DNA of 45,827 nucleotides from Acetobacteraceae bacterium (GTDB lineage: Bacteria; Pseudomonadota; Alphaproteobacteria; Acetobacterales; Acetobacteraceae), in the NCBI GenBank assembly GCA_947474705.1, contig CANJJS010000034.1, positions 1-45,827 of the forward strand, written 5' to 3'. The notes beneath the pieces are model-generated. The model made no database searches and was not told the DNA's origin. It worked only from the letters and a program-made list of their open reading frames with translations. The translations under genes were made by a program, and so were the position numbers. Positions 8,884 through 17,695 of the stretch are shown here, piece after piece. Within the stretch, counting starts at the first letter, position 1; each line of letters begins with the position of its first letter.

Positions 8884-10175
8884 GCCTCCACCTCCACGCC
8901 GGTTTTCTTCGCGAACAATTCGCGGAAGACGGGATAGATGTCGCGCCGGTGGCCGACTTTGCGCATGGCCATCGGCGCGCCGTTTTTGATCAGGGTGGCA
9001 TAGGTCTGCCAGAGGTCGCTTTCGCGCCGGATGAATCCGGGCGGGAAATGTTCCGCGTCGCGGCCGACTTCCAAATAGGCGTAGTATTGGCAGATCGGCA
9101 GGAGTTCGTTGGTCAGCAGCGCCGCCGTGCGGTCGTTGTCGCTGGCGGTGTTGTCGCCGTCGGAGGCCTGCGCGGCGTAGATGTTCCAGGCGTCGGGGCT
9201 GTAGCGCGCCTCGACCACCGTCTTCATTTCGTCGAGCGCCGTGGACACGACGGTGCCGCCGGTTTCCGGGCTGTTGAAGAAGGTTTCCTCGTCGACTTCC
9301 GAGGCTTCGTGGGTGTGGCGGATGAACACCACCTCCACGTTTTTGTAACGGCGTTTCAGGAAAATATAGAGCAGGATGTAGAATCGTTTCGCCAGGTCCT
9401 TCATGTGCTCGGTCATGGAGCCCGAGACATCCATCAGGCAGAACATCACGGCCTGCGCGACGGGACGGGGGATCGGGTCGAAACGTTTGTAACGAACATC
9501 CAGCGGATCGATGTAGGGGATCAGGCCGGTGCGGCGCTGTTTGCGCAGCAGTTCCGCTTCCAGCACGGGACGGCGTTCGTCGGATTCGTCCAAAGCCTCG
9601 ATTTCCGCGCGCAGGGCTTCGAGTTCCTCCGGCTTGGGCCGCTTCAACGCGATGCGGCGGGACAGGGAATTGCGCACGGTGCGGTTCAAGGCGAGGTTCG
9701 ACGGATTGCCGGTGACGGAATAGCCCGCGCGCGACCAGGACACGGATTCGACCGTCGCGACGCGGCGTTTGGCGAGGTCCGGCAATTTCAGGTCTTCCAG
9801 GAACAGATCGACGAACTCGTCCCGCGACAAAGCGAAGCGGAAATCGTCCTCCCCTTCCCCGTCCGGACTGCCCTCGTTGCCACCGCCGCCGTCGCCACCG
9901 CGCGGGCGAGGGATTTTGTCGCCGGGCACATACTCCTTGTTCCCCGGCAGCAAATGATCGCGAAACCCGCCATGCGCGGAACGGCGGAATTGCGGCTCGT
10001 GCACCCCCCGCGCGGGCAGCACCACCTCGCCGCCCTCGTCCGCGTCCTTAATGCTTCCTTGGGCCGTGCTTTCATGCACGGCCTTCCGGATCTGAGATTT
10101 CGCCCGCCGCATGAAGCGCTGCCGGTTGGCGAGGTTTTTACCGCCTGGATTTAATCGGCGGTCGACAATGTGCAT
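8880..10175 (-). CDS. yeaH: YeaH/YhbH family protein (DUF444), von Willebrand A-like
   Basis: 431 residues. The N-terminus is basic (MHIVDRRLNPGGKNLANRQR), followed by a glycine-rich low-complexity linker (about residues 90-112). The C-terminal half carries a von Willebrand A-type MIDAS motif DVSGSM at 249-254 within MFCLMDVSGSMTEHMKD. Known YeaH proteins are encoded next to PrkA and are part of the same starvation-response module in enterobacteria; a Bacillus homologue is sporulation-related. Here it lies between prkA (43-bp gap) and spoVR (4-nt overlap), which fixes its identity. A role as a metal-dependent protein-interaction partner of PrkA is inference from the MIDAS motif. Confidence 0.94.
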   Translation of the reverse strand: MHIVDRRLNPGGKNLANRQRFMRRAKSQIRKAVHESTAQGSIKDADEGGEVVLPARGVHEPQFRRSAHGGFRDHLLPGNKEYVPGDKIPRPRGGDGGGGNEGSPDGEGEDDFRFALSRDEFVDLFLEDLKLPDLAKRRVATVESVSWSRAGYSVTGNPSNLALNRTVRNSLSRRIALKRPKPEELEALRAEIEALDESDERRPVLEAELLRKQRRTGLIPYIDPLDVRYKRFDPIPRPVAQAVMFCLMDVSGSMTEHMKDLAKRFYILLYIFLKRRYKNVEVVFIRHTHEASEVDEETFFNSPETGGTVVSTALDEMKTVVEARYSPDAWNIYAAQASDGDNTASDNDRTAALLTNELLPICQYYAYLEVGRDAEHFPPGFIRRESDLWQTYATLIKNGAPMAMRKVGHRRDIYPVFRELFAKKTGVEVEA

Positions 10176-10218
10176 ATCGTTGGACCATCCGCTACCTGAG
10201 GAAATCGCGCGTTACAGC

Positions 10219-12177
10219 CTACCCGGCCTGCTTCACCCGCATGTACCATTCGACCAAACGCCGCACCTGGCGATCGGTATATCCGCGGGTCATCATGCGC
10301 GAGACGAACTCGGTATGTTTCTTCTCGGTCTCGCCGTCCTTTTTCGAACCGAAGCTGATCACCGGCAACAGTTCCTCGACCTGGCTGAACATCCGCTTTT
10401 CGATCACTTCGCGAATTTTCTCATAGCTGGTCCAGTTCGGGTTTTTGCCCGCGTTGTTGGCGCGCGCGCGCAGGCAGAATTTCACGACTTCGTTCCGGAA
10501 ATCCTTGGGGTTCGCGATACCCGCCGGTTTTTCGACCTTGGTCAATTCCTGATTCAGCAGTTCGCGGTTGAGAAGCTGGCCGGTGTCGGGGTCTTTGAAG
10601 TCGATGTCTTCGATCCAGGCGTCGGCGTAGGAGACGTAACGGTCGAACAGGTTCTGGCCGTAATCGTGATAGAATTCGAGATACGCCTTCTGGATTTCGT
10701 TGCCGATGAACTCGGCGTAACGCGGCGCGAGTTCCGCCTTGATGAATTCCAGGTAGCGTTTTTCGGTGTCCTGCGGCAGTTGTTCCCGCCGGATCGATTG
10801 TTCCAGCACATACATCAAATGCACGGGATCGGCGGCGATTTCCGTCGTGTCGTGATTGAACGTCGCCGCCAGCACCTTGAAGGCGAAGCGGGTGGAGGCG
10901 CCGTCCATCCCCTCCTCGACGCCCGCCGCGTCCTTATATTCTTGCAGGCTGCGCGCGCGCGGATCGGTCTCTTTCAGGCTTTCGCCGTCGTAGACCCGCA
11001 TCTTGGCGAAAATCGTGGAGTTTTCGTGCCGCTTCAGGCGCGACAGCACGGTGAAACGGGCCAGCATCTCGAAGGTCGCGGGCGCGCAGGCCGCCGAGCC
11101 CAGTTCCGAGCGCGACACCAGTTTTTCGTAAATCTTCGTCTCCTCGGTGACCCGCAGGCAGTAGGGCACCTTGATGACATAGATCCGGTCGATGAAGGCT
11201 TCGTTGTTTTTGTTGTTTTTAAAACTCTGCCACTCCGATTCGTTGGAATGCGCGAGCACGATGCCCTGGAACGGGATGGCGCCGATGTTTTCGGTGCCGA
11301 TGTAATTGCTTTCCTGCGTCGCCGTCAGCAGCGGATGCAGCATTTTTATGGGCGCCTTGAACATCTCGACGAATTCCAGGAGTCCCTGGTTCGCCCGGTT
11401 CAGGCCGCCGGAGTAGCTGTACGCGTCCGGATCGTTCTGCGCGTGCATCTCCAACTTGCGAATATCGACTTTTCCGACCAGGGACGAAATATCCTGGTTG
11501 TTTTCGTCGCCCGGCTCGGTCTTGGCGATGCCGATCTGGCGGAGCCGCGAGGGCATCACCTTCTGGACGCGGAATTTGGAGATGTCGCCGTTGAATTCGT
11601 CCAGACGCTTCAGGCACCAGGGGCTCATCAGCCCGCTGAGGCGGCGCCGGGGGATGTTGTAACGGTCTTCCAGAAGTCCGCCCATGCGTTCCGGATCGAA
11701 CAATCCGAGCGGGCTTTCGAACACCGGGCTCATTTCGCCACCGGCTTTAAGGACGTAGATGGGGTGGACTTCCATCAGGGCCTTCAACCGTTCGGCCAGC
11801 GAGGATTTGCCGCCGCCGACGGGTCCCAGCAGATACATGATCTGCTTGCGTTCTTCCAATCCCTGCGCGGCGTGGCGGAGGAAGCCGACGATGCGTTCGA
11901 TCGTCTCCTCCATCCCATAAAATTCGCTGAACGCCGGATACATCCGAATCGTCCGGTTCATGAAAATACGGCCCAGACGCGCGTCCCTGGAGGTATCGAC
12001 CATCTCGGGCTCGCCGATCGCCGCCAGCAACCGCTCCGTGGCGGTCGCGTACATCGTCGGCGTGTCGCGGCAGGCTTCAAGGTATTCCAGCAATGTCATT
12101 TCGCCTTCGCGGTGCGTGTCGTAACCGCGGGCGAATACGGAAAAGATATCTTCAACGGGTTGCATTGGCCGCTCCAT
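10219..12177 (-). CDS. prkA: PrkA family serine protein kinase / AAA+ protein
   Basis: 652 residues. The N-terminal AAA domain has the P-loop LGPVGGGKSS at about 117-126, preceded by MNRTIRMYPAF and FYGMEETIERIV, all PrkA signatures. A C-terminal PrkA-type domain follows after about residue 400. The family has been described as a serine kinase and, in some work, as an AAA+ protease-like protein acting under nutrient stress. The ATG at 12177 gives MERPMQPVEDIF; a second ATG at 12165 (MQPVEDIF) is an equally credible start. It heads the minus-strand operon prkA-yeaH-spoVR. The nearest upstream regulatory candidate is a CtrA-like box about 450 bp away. Confidence 0.95.
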   Translation of the reverse strand: MERPMQPVEDIFSVFARGYDTHREGEMTLLEYLEACRDTPTMYATATERLLAAIGEPEMVDTSRDARLGRIFMNRTIRMYPAFSEFYGMEETIERIVGFLRHAAQGLEERKQIMYLLGPVGGGKSSLAERLKALMEVHPIYVLKAGGEMSPVFESPLGLFDPERMGGLLEDRYNIPRRRLSGLMSPWCLKRLDEFNGDISKFRVQKVMPSRLRQIGIAKTEPGDENNQDISSLVGKVDIRKLEMHAQNDPDAYSYSGGLNRANQGLLEFVEMFKAPIKMLHPLLTATQESNYIGTENIGAIPFQGIVLAHSNESEWQSFKNNKNNEAFIDRIYVIKVPYCLRVTEETKIYEKLVSRSELGSAACAPATFEMLARFTVLSRLKRHENSTIFAKMRVYDGESLKETDPRARSLQEYKDAAGVEEGMDGASTRFAFKVLAATFNHDTTEIAADPVHLMYVLEQSIRREQLPQDTEKRYLEFIKAELAPRYAEFIGNEIQKAYLEFYHDYGQNLFDRYVSYADAWIEDIDFKDPDTGQLLNRELLNQELTKVEKPAGIANPKDFRNEVVKFCLRARANNAGKNPNWTSYEKIREVIEKRMFSQVEELLPVISFGSKKDGETEKKHTEFVSRMMTRGYTDRQVRRLVEWYMRVKQAG

Positions 12178-12623
12178 TGGCTAAAGGGTGAAGCCGCTTT
12201 GTCCCATGCAAGATCGGGGCTATCGCGGCGGTCGGACGGCTTCCTGGACGAAAAAATTCTCGAAGGACCGGATCGGCGCTGGTATTCGCATGTGTCGGCA
12301 CGGATCGACGTCGTTGGACGGCACGCGAACAAACGCGGCGCGCCGCGAAGAAAAGCCCGGCCAGGGACAAAGACAGCGCCAGAGACTCGGCCGATGCCCG
12401 CCAGACAGGCCCGATAGCGAGACCATACTTGCGGAGCCGGCCAGGAGGTTTCAAGTTGAATCGTATCGCGGAGGCGCGGGGTCCCGCGCGGACGCCACCA
12501 TTCCCGGCGCCATTGGCCTGGACTTCGCGCCGTCGTTTCGCCGGACCAGACATCGCCGCTCCTCCGATCCCGCGAGGCGAGAATTTTTTGCTGCCTCGGG
12601 TCGATTGAACCTACACCCGCATG

Positions 12624-12639
12624 GTTAACAAGGCGTTAA
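12624..12639 (-). promoter_or_regulatory. Candidate CtrA-type box
   Basis: On the minus strand the site reads TTAA, seven bases (CGCCTTG), then TTAAC, which is exactly the alphaproteobacterial CtrA consensus TTAA-N7-TTAAC. It sits in an unusually AT-rich patch (about 12619-12675) inside a 616-bp gene-free stretch (12178-12793) in GC-rich DNA. Further TTAA motifs nearby do not have the right spacing. It could act on the prkA operon (450 bp downstream on the minus strand) or on an unrecognised transcript. The rest of 12178-12793 shows no convincing gene. One 16-bp match to a short consensus remains weak evidence. Confidence 0.35.
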
Positions 12640-12793
12640 ATTAATAGTTAATCAGACTAACAAATTCGTGAAATCGGCATCCCGCGCCCACTCATGCCGC
12701 GCCGCGCGAATTTCCCGCTGAAAAACGCGGCATCCGCCTCATCGGCGGGCAACCGCGCGGCCCAGGCCAAGCGTCCGAACGGATGGTGTTGTC

Positions 12794-13030
12794 TTATTCG
12801 CCGGTTCGCCCCGCGAGCAGACGCGCCACGATCCGCGCCTCCATTTCGGGCGGCGGCGGTGGCGGCGGTGGCGCATCGGCCAAAAACCGCACGGTACGCT
12901 TCATTTGATCCACGTACCGCCGGCAATGGCCGCAAATCCACAAATGCACCCGCGCGCCCAGTTTCTTGTCCGCCGGCAGCGCGCCTTCCAGCAGGCCGGT
13001 GACCAGCTCGGCCAGTTCCTCGCACTTCAT
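12794..13030 (-). CDS. Small zinc-finger anti-sigma factor (zf-HC2 type)
   Basis: 78 residues. The pattern Cys3, His29, Cys33, Cys36 (MKCEELAEL, then HLWICGHC) is the HxxxCxxC arrangement of the putative zinc-finger anti-sigma family. A proline run (residues about 53-60) precedes a short C-terminal helix. There is no membrane segment, so it should be cytoplasmic. The ATG at 13030 follows GGGAGG at good spacing. Such proteins bind and hold an ECF sigma factor, releasing it upon a signal that in some relatives is redox-dependent through the zinc cysteines. The divergent ECF gene starts 119 bp away. The function is inferred from the motif plus this neighbour. Confidence 0.75.
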   Translation of the reverse strand: MKCEELAELVTGLLEGALPADKKLGARVHLWICGHCRRYVDQMKRTVRFLADAPPPPPPPPEMEARIVARLLAGRTGE

Positions 13031-13149
13031 CGCGGTGCCTCCCTGGCGTGCCAACCGGCCCTGCCGCATCCGGAAAACCATGGTATACGCCCGCCTGCCC
13101 CGGCGGAAAACAAAACCCGGCGGCAATGCCAACAATCACGGGCGGTGGC

Positions 13150-13911
13150 ATGCGCGCGACGGACTTCGACGATCCCGCTTTCCTCCCACGGTTGCGCGCC
13201 GGCGAACCCGCCGCGTACCGCCAGCTCGTACGCCACCTCCACGCCGCCCTGACCCGCTTCGCCGCCACCATCATCGGCAGCCACGCGCAGGCGGAGGAAA
13301 TCGTCCAGGACACCTGGATCGCCGTTTACGAGGGAATCGGCCGCTTCGAGGGCCGTTCGAGCCTCGCGACCTGGATTTATTCGATCGCGATGAACCGCGC
13401 CCGCACCCGGATTTCGCGCGAAGGACGCCTGACCGGTCTCGGATCCCTGATGGACGGCTCCCCGCCCGGCGAACGCGGTGTGCCGGCTTCCGCCTTCTCC
13501 CCCAACGGGCACTGGGCTGAGTCCCCCAGGCTCTGGGACGAACTGGACCCAGAGCGCACGATCGCCGGCCGTCAACTCTGGGACCACGTGCAAACCATCG
13601 TCGGCTCCCTTCCCACCGGGCAGCGGGCGGTGCTGCTGCTGCGCGACATGGACGGGCACACCGCCGAGGACGCCTGCGCGATCCTGGAGATAAGCCCCGA
13701 GAACCAACGGGTTCTGTTGCACCGGGCGCGATCGCGCATCCGGCGGGAAATCGATATCCTGACCGGCGCGGCCCCCGCCCCCCGAACCCAGCCCGCCCCA
13801 ACCGCGCGACGCGGCCCCCGCGGTTCCGGCATGGCTCGCCTGTGGCACGCCCTTGTTTGGTTCGCGCCACGCGTGACGCCCTGGCGCGGCGCGGCCGCGT
13901 TGGGCCGATAG
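13150..13911 (+). CDS. ECF-family RNA polymerase sigma factor
   Basis: 253 residues from the ATG at 13150 (MRATDFDDPAF). Region 2 is at about residues 20-90: AEEIVQDTWIAVYEG and FEGRSSLATWIYSIAMNRAR. Region 4 is at about 145-200, with LPTGQRAVLLLRDMDGHTAE and a helix-turn-helix ending LLHRARSRIRRE. An ATG at 13126 in the same frame is an alternative start. The last 50 residues are a proline/arginine-rich tail not typical of short ECF factors. It is divergent from the zf-HC2 anti-sigma gene rather than in the usual sigma/anti-sigma operon order. The 119-bp space between them could be autoregulated; no clear promoter motif was identified. Confidence 0.88.
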   Translation: MRATDFDDPAFLPRLRAGEPAAYRQLVRHLHAALTRFAATIIGSHAQAEEIVQDTWIAVYEGIGRFEGRSSLATWIYSIAMNRARTRISREGRLTGLGSLMDGSPPGERGVPASAFSPNGHWAESPRLWDELDPERTIAGRQLWDHVQTIVGSLPTGQRAVLLLRDMDGHTAEDACAILEISPENQRVLLHRARSRIRREIDILTGAAPAPRTQPAPTARRGPRGSGMARLWHALVWFAPRVTPWRGAAALGR

Positions 13912-14138
13912 GACAACGCGGATACGCCCAGGCCGTACGCCAGACCGGATGAGTCGCGCCAAAACCAAAATAAGATCCTCGCGATGCACAACGCCACGAT
14001 CGAAACACCTTCATGCCGCCGATCCGACTCCGCGAACGGAAAAATGTTACAAAGATTCTCGCGCGGGCCCGGACCGGCGGCTTCCGGTTCGCGCGCGGCT
14101 GAGGCAAAAGAAAACCGCCAACAGGGAGAACCCCAACA

Positions 14139-15338
14139 ATGAAACGCCGCGACCTTCTCGCCGCCGGAACCGCCATCGCCGCCACGCCCTTGCTCCGTGC
14201 CCATGCCGCCGACACCCCCGGCGTCACCGCGACGGAAATCAAGATCGGGCACACCATCGCCTATAGCGGCTCCGCCTCCGCCTACGGCGTGATCGGCAAG
14301 TCGCACACCGCGTACTGGAACATGGTGAACCAGCAAGGCGGGGTCGGCGGACGGAAAATCAACTTCATCTCCCTCGACGACGGCTACACCCCCCCGAAAA
14401 CGGTCGAACAGGTCCGCCGCCTCGTCGAACAAGACCAGGTCGCCTTCCTCTTCCAGACCCTGGGCACACCGACCAATTCCGCCATTCACAAATACGTGAA
14501 CCAGAAAAAGGTGCCGCACCTCTTCATCTCCACCGGCGCCGACAAATGGGGCGATTACAAAAACTACCCCTGGACCATGGGCTACCAGCCGAGCTACCGG
14601 ACCGAAGCGCAGATCTATACGAAATACATCCTGGAGCAGAAACCGAACGCGAAAATCGCGATCCTGTATCAAAACGACGACTTCGGGAAAGATTACCCGC
14701 TGGGCGTCAAGGACGTGCTGGGCGACCGCTTCGACAAAATGACGGTGCTCTCGACCTACGAAACCACCGACGCGACGATCGACAGTCAGATCACGACACT
14801 GCGGGCCTCCGGCGCCGACGTGCTTCTGGTCGCCGCGATCCCCAAATACGCGGCGCAGTCGATCAAGAAAGTCCACGACCTCGACTGGAAACCGCTGTTC
14901 TTCATGACGAACGTCGCGATCTCCGTCGGCACCGTCATGGTCCCCGCCGGGCCCGAGAACTCGATCGGGATGATCAGCACCAACTACCTGAAAGACTCCA
15001 CCGACCCGCGCTGGAACGACGACGAAGGCATGAAGGAATGGCGGGCCTTCATGGCGAAGGAAATCCCCGGCGGCGACCTGACCGACCTGAGCTACGTCTT
15101 CGCCTACGGCGTCGCCAAAACCATGCACCAGGTCCTGAAACAATGCGGCCAGGATTTTTCGCGCGAGAACATCATGCGCCAGTCCGCCAACCTGAAAGAC
15201 TTCGACGCCCGCGTGCTGCTGCCGGGCATCAAGGTCAACACCAGCCCCACCAACTTCCATCCCATCAAAGCCATGCAGTTGATGAAATGGGACGGTAAGA
15301 CCTGGGTTCCCTTCGGCGGCGTCATCGAAGGCGTCTGA
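14139..15338 (+). CDS. ABC transporter periplasmic substrate-binding protein (branched-chain amino acid type)
   Basis: 399 residues with a signal peptide MKRRDLLAAGTAIAATPLL and likely cleavage after AHA at about residue 23; the double arginine allows either Sec or Tat export. The mature part begins VTATEIKIGHTIAYSGSASA, the start of the Peripla_BP_6 (LivJ-like) fold, and continues with NMVNQQGGVGGRKINF and FLFQTLGTPTNSA. These proteins capture amino acids or small carboxylates, amides or urea in the periplasm for an ABC importer. No permease or ATPase genes are in the window. It is 22 bp upstream of the next gene on the same strand; placement before otnK/otnC suggests an acid-sugar-related ligand, which is inference. 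A purine-rich GGGAG precedes the ATG. Confidence 0.9.
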   Translation: MKRRDLLAAGTAIAATPLLRAHAADTPGVTATEIKIGHTIAYSGSASAYGVIGKSHTAYWNMVNQQGGVGGRKINFISLDDGYTPPKTVEQVRRLVEQDQVAFLFQTLGTPTNSAIHKYVNQKKVPHLFISTGADKWGDYKNYPWTMGYQPSYRTEAQIYTKYILEQKPNAKIAILYQNDDFGKDYPLGVKDVLGDRFDKMTVLSTYETTDATIDSQITTLRASGADVLLVAAIPKYAAQSIKKVHDLDWKPLFFMTNVAISVGTVMVPAGPENSIGMISTNYLKDSTDPRWNDDEGMKEWRAFMAKEIPGGDLTDLSYVFAYGVAKTMHQVLKQCGQDFSRENIMRQSANLKDFDARVLLPGIKVNTSPTNFHPIKAMQLMKWDGKTWVPFGGVIEGV

Positions 15339-15359
15339 TCCAACCAGCCGGAGCGATTC

Positions 15360-16394
15360 ATGCATATCTCCTTGATCGTTCCGGCGCCCTTCGACGCGAT
15401 TTCCGGCGGTTACGAATACGACCGCCGGATCGCCGGAGGTCTTCGCGAACTGGACCATACGGTCGACATCGTCGAACTGCCCGGCGCCTTCCCCCTGTGC
15501 GACGCGGTGGCCCAGACCGCGGCGCGCGACGCCCTGAACACGCTGCCGGCCGGCACCATCCCCGTGATCGACGGCCTCGCTTTGCCCGCGTTTCAGGGCC
15601 TGGAAACGGCGCTGTCCGCACGCCGGGCGGCCGGCCTGATCCACCATCCGGTTTCGCTGGAAACCGGCCTCGACACCAGCGCACAGGCCAGCCTGGAAAC
15701 CGCCGAGCGCGGGCTGTTCGCCGCCCTCGCGCACACGATCGTGACCAGTGAGACGACGGCGGAGACGCTCGCCACACGCTTCGGCCTCCTGGCGGACCGG
15801 ATCGCCACCGTCGTGCCCGGCACTGACGACGCCCCGCGCTGCCACGGCTCCGGCGCGGAGACCGTCGAAATCCTGTCGATCGGCACGCTGATCCCGCGCA
15901 AGGGCCACGACCTGCTGCTGCGCGCCCTCGCCCGGCTCTGGGACCTGGACTGGCACCTCACCATCGCCGGCGCGCCCGATCGCGACCAGGTCCACGCCCA
16001 TGGGCTGATGGCGCTGACCGAGGAACTGAATCTCGGCCCCCGCGTCCGCTTCGCCGGCGAGGTCACCGGACAGAACCTCGAAGCTTTGTGGCGCGGCGCG
16101 GACATTTTCGCCCTGGCCACCCACTATGAAGGCTATGGCATGGCGATCGCGGAGGCGCTGAAACGCGGCATTCCTCCGGTCGTCACCGCCGGTGGCGCCG
16201 CGGGCAACCTGCTCACGCCGGACTCCGGCTGCGTCTGCCCCCCCGGCGATCGCGACCAGTTGTCGAAATCGCTGCGCCGGCTGATCTTCGGCGACGGGCT
16301 GCGCGCCGAAATGGCCGAAGCCGCCTGGCGCATTGGCCAGACCCTCCCATCCTGGCCTCAACAATCCGCCCTGTTCGCCCAATCTCTGGGCTGA
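15360..16394 (+). CDS. GT4-type glycosyltransferase
   Basis: 344 residues with a GT-B, GT4 arrangement. The N-terminal half starts MHISLIVPAPFDAISGGYEYD, where the GG loop is typical. The C-terminal half has VEILSIGTLIPRKGHDLLLRA (given in part, about residues 165-185) and the nucleotide-sugar binding E-x7-E region around HYEGYGMAIAEALKRGIP (about 255-272). It should transfer a sugar from a nucleotide donor. It lies 21 bp after the periplasmic binding protein and 24 bp before otnK, so it appears to belong to the same transcript, an unusual partner for those genes. No membrane segment is evident. Acceptor and donor are unknown. Confidence 0.82.
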   Translation: MHISLIVPAPFDAISGGYEYDRRIAGGLRELDHTVDIVELPGAFPLCDAVAQTAARDALNTLPAGTIPVIDGLALPAFQGLETALSARRAAGLIHHPVSLETGLDTSAQASLETAERGLFAALAHTIVTSETTAETLATRFGLLADRIATVVPGTDDAPRCHGSGAETVEILSIGTLIPRKGHDLLLRALARLWDLDWHLTIAGAPDRDQVHAHGLMALTEELNLGPRVRFAGEVTGQNLEALWRGADIFALATHYEGYGMAIAEALKRGIPPVVTAGGAAGNLLTPDSGCVCPPGDRDQLSKSLRRLIFGDGLRAEMAEAAWRIGQTLPSWPQQSALFAQSLG

Positions 16395-16418
16395 CCCCGG
16401 CGCCAAGGAGATTCCCCC

Positions 16419-17690
16419 ATGCTGTTGGGTTCCGTCGCGGACGATTTCACGGGTGCCACCGACCTCTGCTCCATGCTGGTGCGCGGCGGCATGCGGACCG
16501 TGCAACTGATCGGCACACCCGCCGCGGGAGACCCCGTGCCCGACGCGGACGCCGTGGTCGTGGCGATCAAATCCCGGACCGCGCCGGTGCGATGGGCCGT
16601 CGAACAGAGCCTTTCCGCGCTGGACTGGCTGCGGAAAGCGGGGGCGCGGCAGTATTTCTTTAAGTACTGCTCCACCTTCGACAGCACCGACAAAGGCAAT
16701 ATCGGACCGATCGCCGACGCCCTGATCCAGGCGCTGGACTGCGGGTTCTCGCTGCATTGTCCGGCGTTCCCGACCAATGGGCGCACGCTGTATCTGGGGC
16801 ATTTGTTCGCGGGCGGCGTGCTGTTGAACGAAAGCGGCATGGAAAACCACCCGCTGACGCCGATGACCGACCCCAATCTGGTCCGCGTCCTGTCGCGCCA
16901 GACCGAGGGCACGGTCGGCCTCGTCCCCTTCCCCATCGTCGAGGCCGGGGCGCCGGCGATCCGCGACGCCATGACACGGCTGAAGGAACAGGGCCGCCGC
17001 CATGCCATCGTCGATGCCGTCACCGACGCGCATCTGCTCGCGATCGGAGAGGCCGCGACACATCACGCTTTGCTCTGCGGCGGGTCCGGCGTCGCCATGG
17101 GCCTGCCCGGCAATTTCCGGCGCGCGGGGCTGTTGCCGGACGCGGGCAACGCGGGCGACCTGCCCATGATCGCGGGTCCGGCGGCGGTGCTGTCGGGGTC
17201 CTGCTCTCGGGCCACGCTGAACCAGATCGGCTTCGCGCGGAACCATGCGCCGGTGTTCGAACTGGATGCCTTGACGACGCCCGATGCCGCGAAACTGGCC
17301 GAGGCGGCGCTGGCCTGGACGGACGGCAAAATCGGCGCCACGCCGGTTGTCGTCGCCGCCTCCGCGCCGCCGGACAAGGTCGCGGCGCTGCAATCGGCGC
17401 TTGGCGGGCCAGATAAGGCGGGCGCGTTGCTGGAAGACGCCATGGCGCGCATCGCCGAGGGGCTGGTCGCGCGCGGCGTGCGCCGCCTCGCGGTCGCGGG
17501 CGGCGAGACATCCGGCGCGGTTGTCACGCGTTTGGGCGTGAAGCAATTGCGCATTGGCGGGGAGATCGATCCCGGCGTGCCCTGGACGCTGGCGTCGGGC
17601 TCTGGCCCGGATCTGCTGCTGGCGCTGAAATCGGGCAATTTCGGCGCGCCCGATTTCTTCCTGAAAGCGTTCCGGCTGTTGGAGGGTTGA
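16419..17690 (+). CDS. otnK: Four-carbon acid sugar kinase, 3-oxo-tetronate kinase type (DUF1537)
   Basis: 423 residues. The N-terminus MLLGSVADDFTGATDLCSML carries the ADDFTGA signature of the four-carbon acid sugar kinase family, and the KYCSTFDSTDKGNIGPI segment (about residues 84-100) matches its substrate-binding loop. The C-terminal nucleotide-binding domain ends with VAGGETSGAV and ASGSGPDLLLALKSGNFG. Known OtnK enzymes phosphorylate 3-oxo-tetronate at O4 using ATP. Good ribosome-binding sequence AAGGAG lies 8 bp before the ATG. The next gene encodes the matching decarboxylase, OtnC, which supports the assignment; the other pathway members (dehydrogenase and OtnI isomerase) are not in the window. 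Confidence 0.9.
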   Translation: MLLGSVADDFTGATDLCSMLVRGGMRTVQLIGTPAAGDPVPDADAVVVAIKSRTAPVRWAVEQSLSALDWLRKAGARQYFFKYCSTFDSTDKGNIGPIADALIQALDCGFSLHCPAFPTNGRTLYLGHLFAGGVLLNESGMENHPLTPMTDPNLVRVLSRQTEGTVGLVPFPIVEAGAPAIRDAMTRLKEQGRRHAIVDAVTDAHLLAIGEAATHHALLCGGSGVAMGLPGNFRRAGLLPDAGNAGDLPMIAGPAAVLSGSCSRATLNQIGFARNHAPVFELDALTTPDAAKLAEAALAWTDGKIGATPVVVAASAPPDKVAALQSALGGPDKAGALLEDAMARIAEGLVARGVRRLAVAGGETSGAVVTRLGVKQLRIGGEIDPGVPWTLASGSGPDLLLALKSGNFGAPDFFLKAFRLLEG

Positions 17691-17695
17691 GCGCC

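Noticed and set aside
10111-12417. Plus-strand open frame of about 2.3 kb antisense to prkA
   Set aside because: PrkA on the other strand is unmistakable; this frame is its shadow.
12188-12628. Possible 146-codon plus-strand gene in the gap upstream of prkA
   Set aside because: The translation has no recognisable domain, is arginine-rich like noise, and has no ribosome-binding site.
13912-17546. Very long minus-strand open frame across the binding protein, glycosyltransferase and otnK genes
   Set aside because: It is antisense to three genes with strong family motifs; its translation is arginine/glycine-rich noise.
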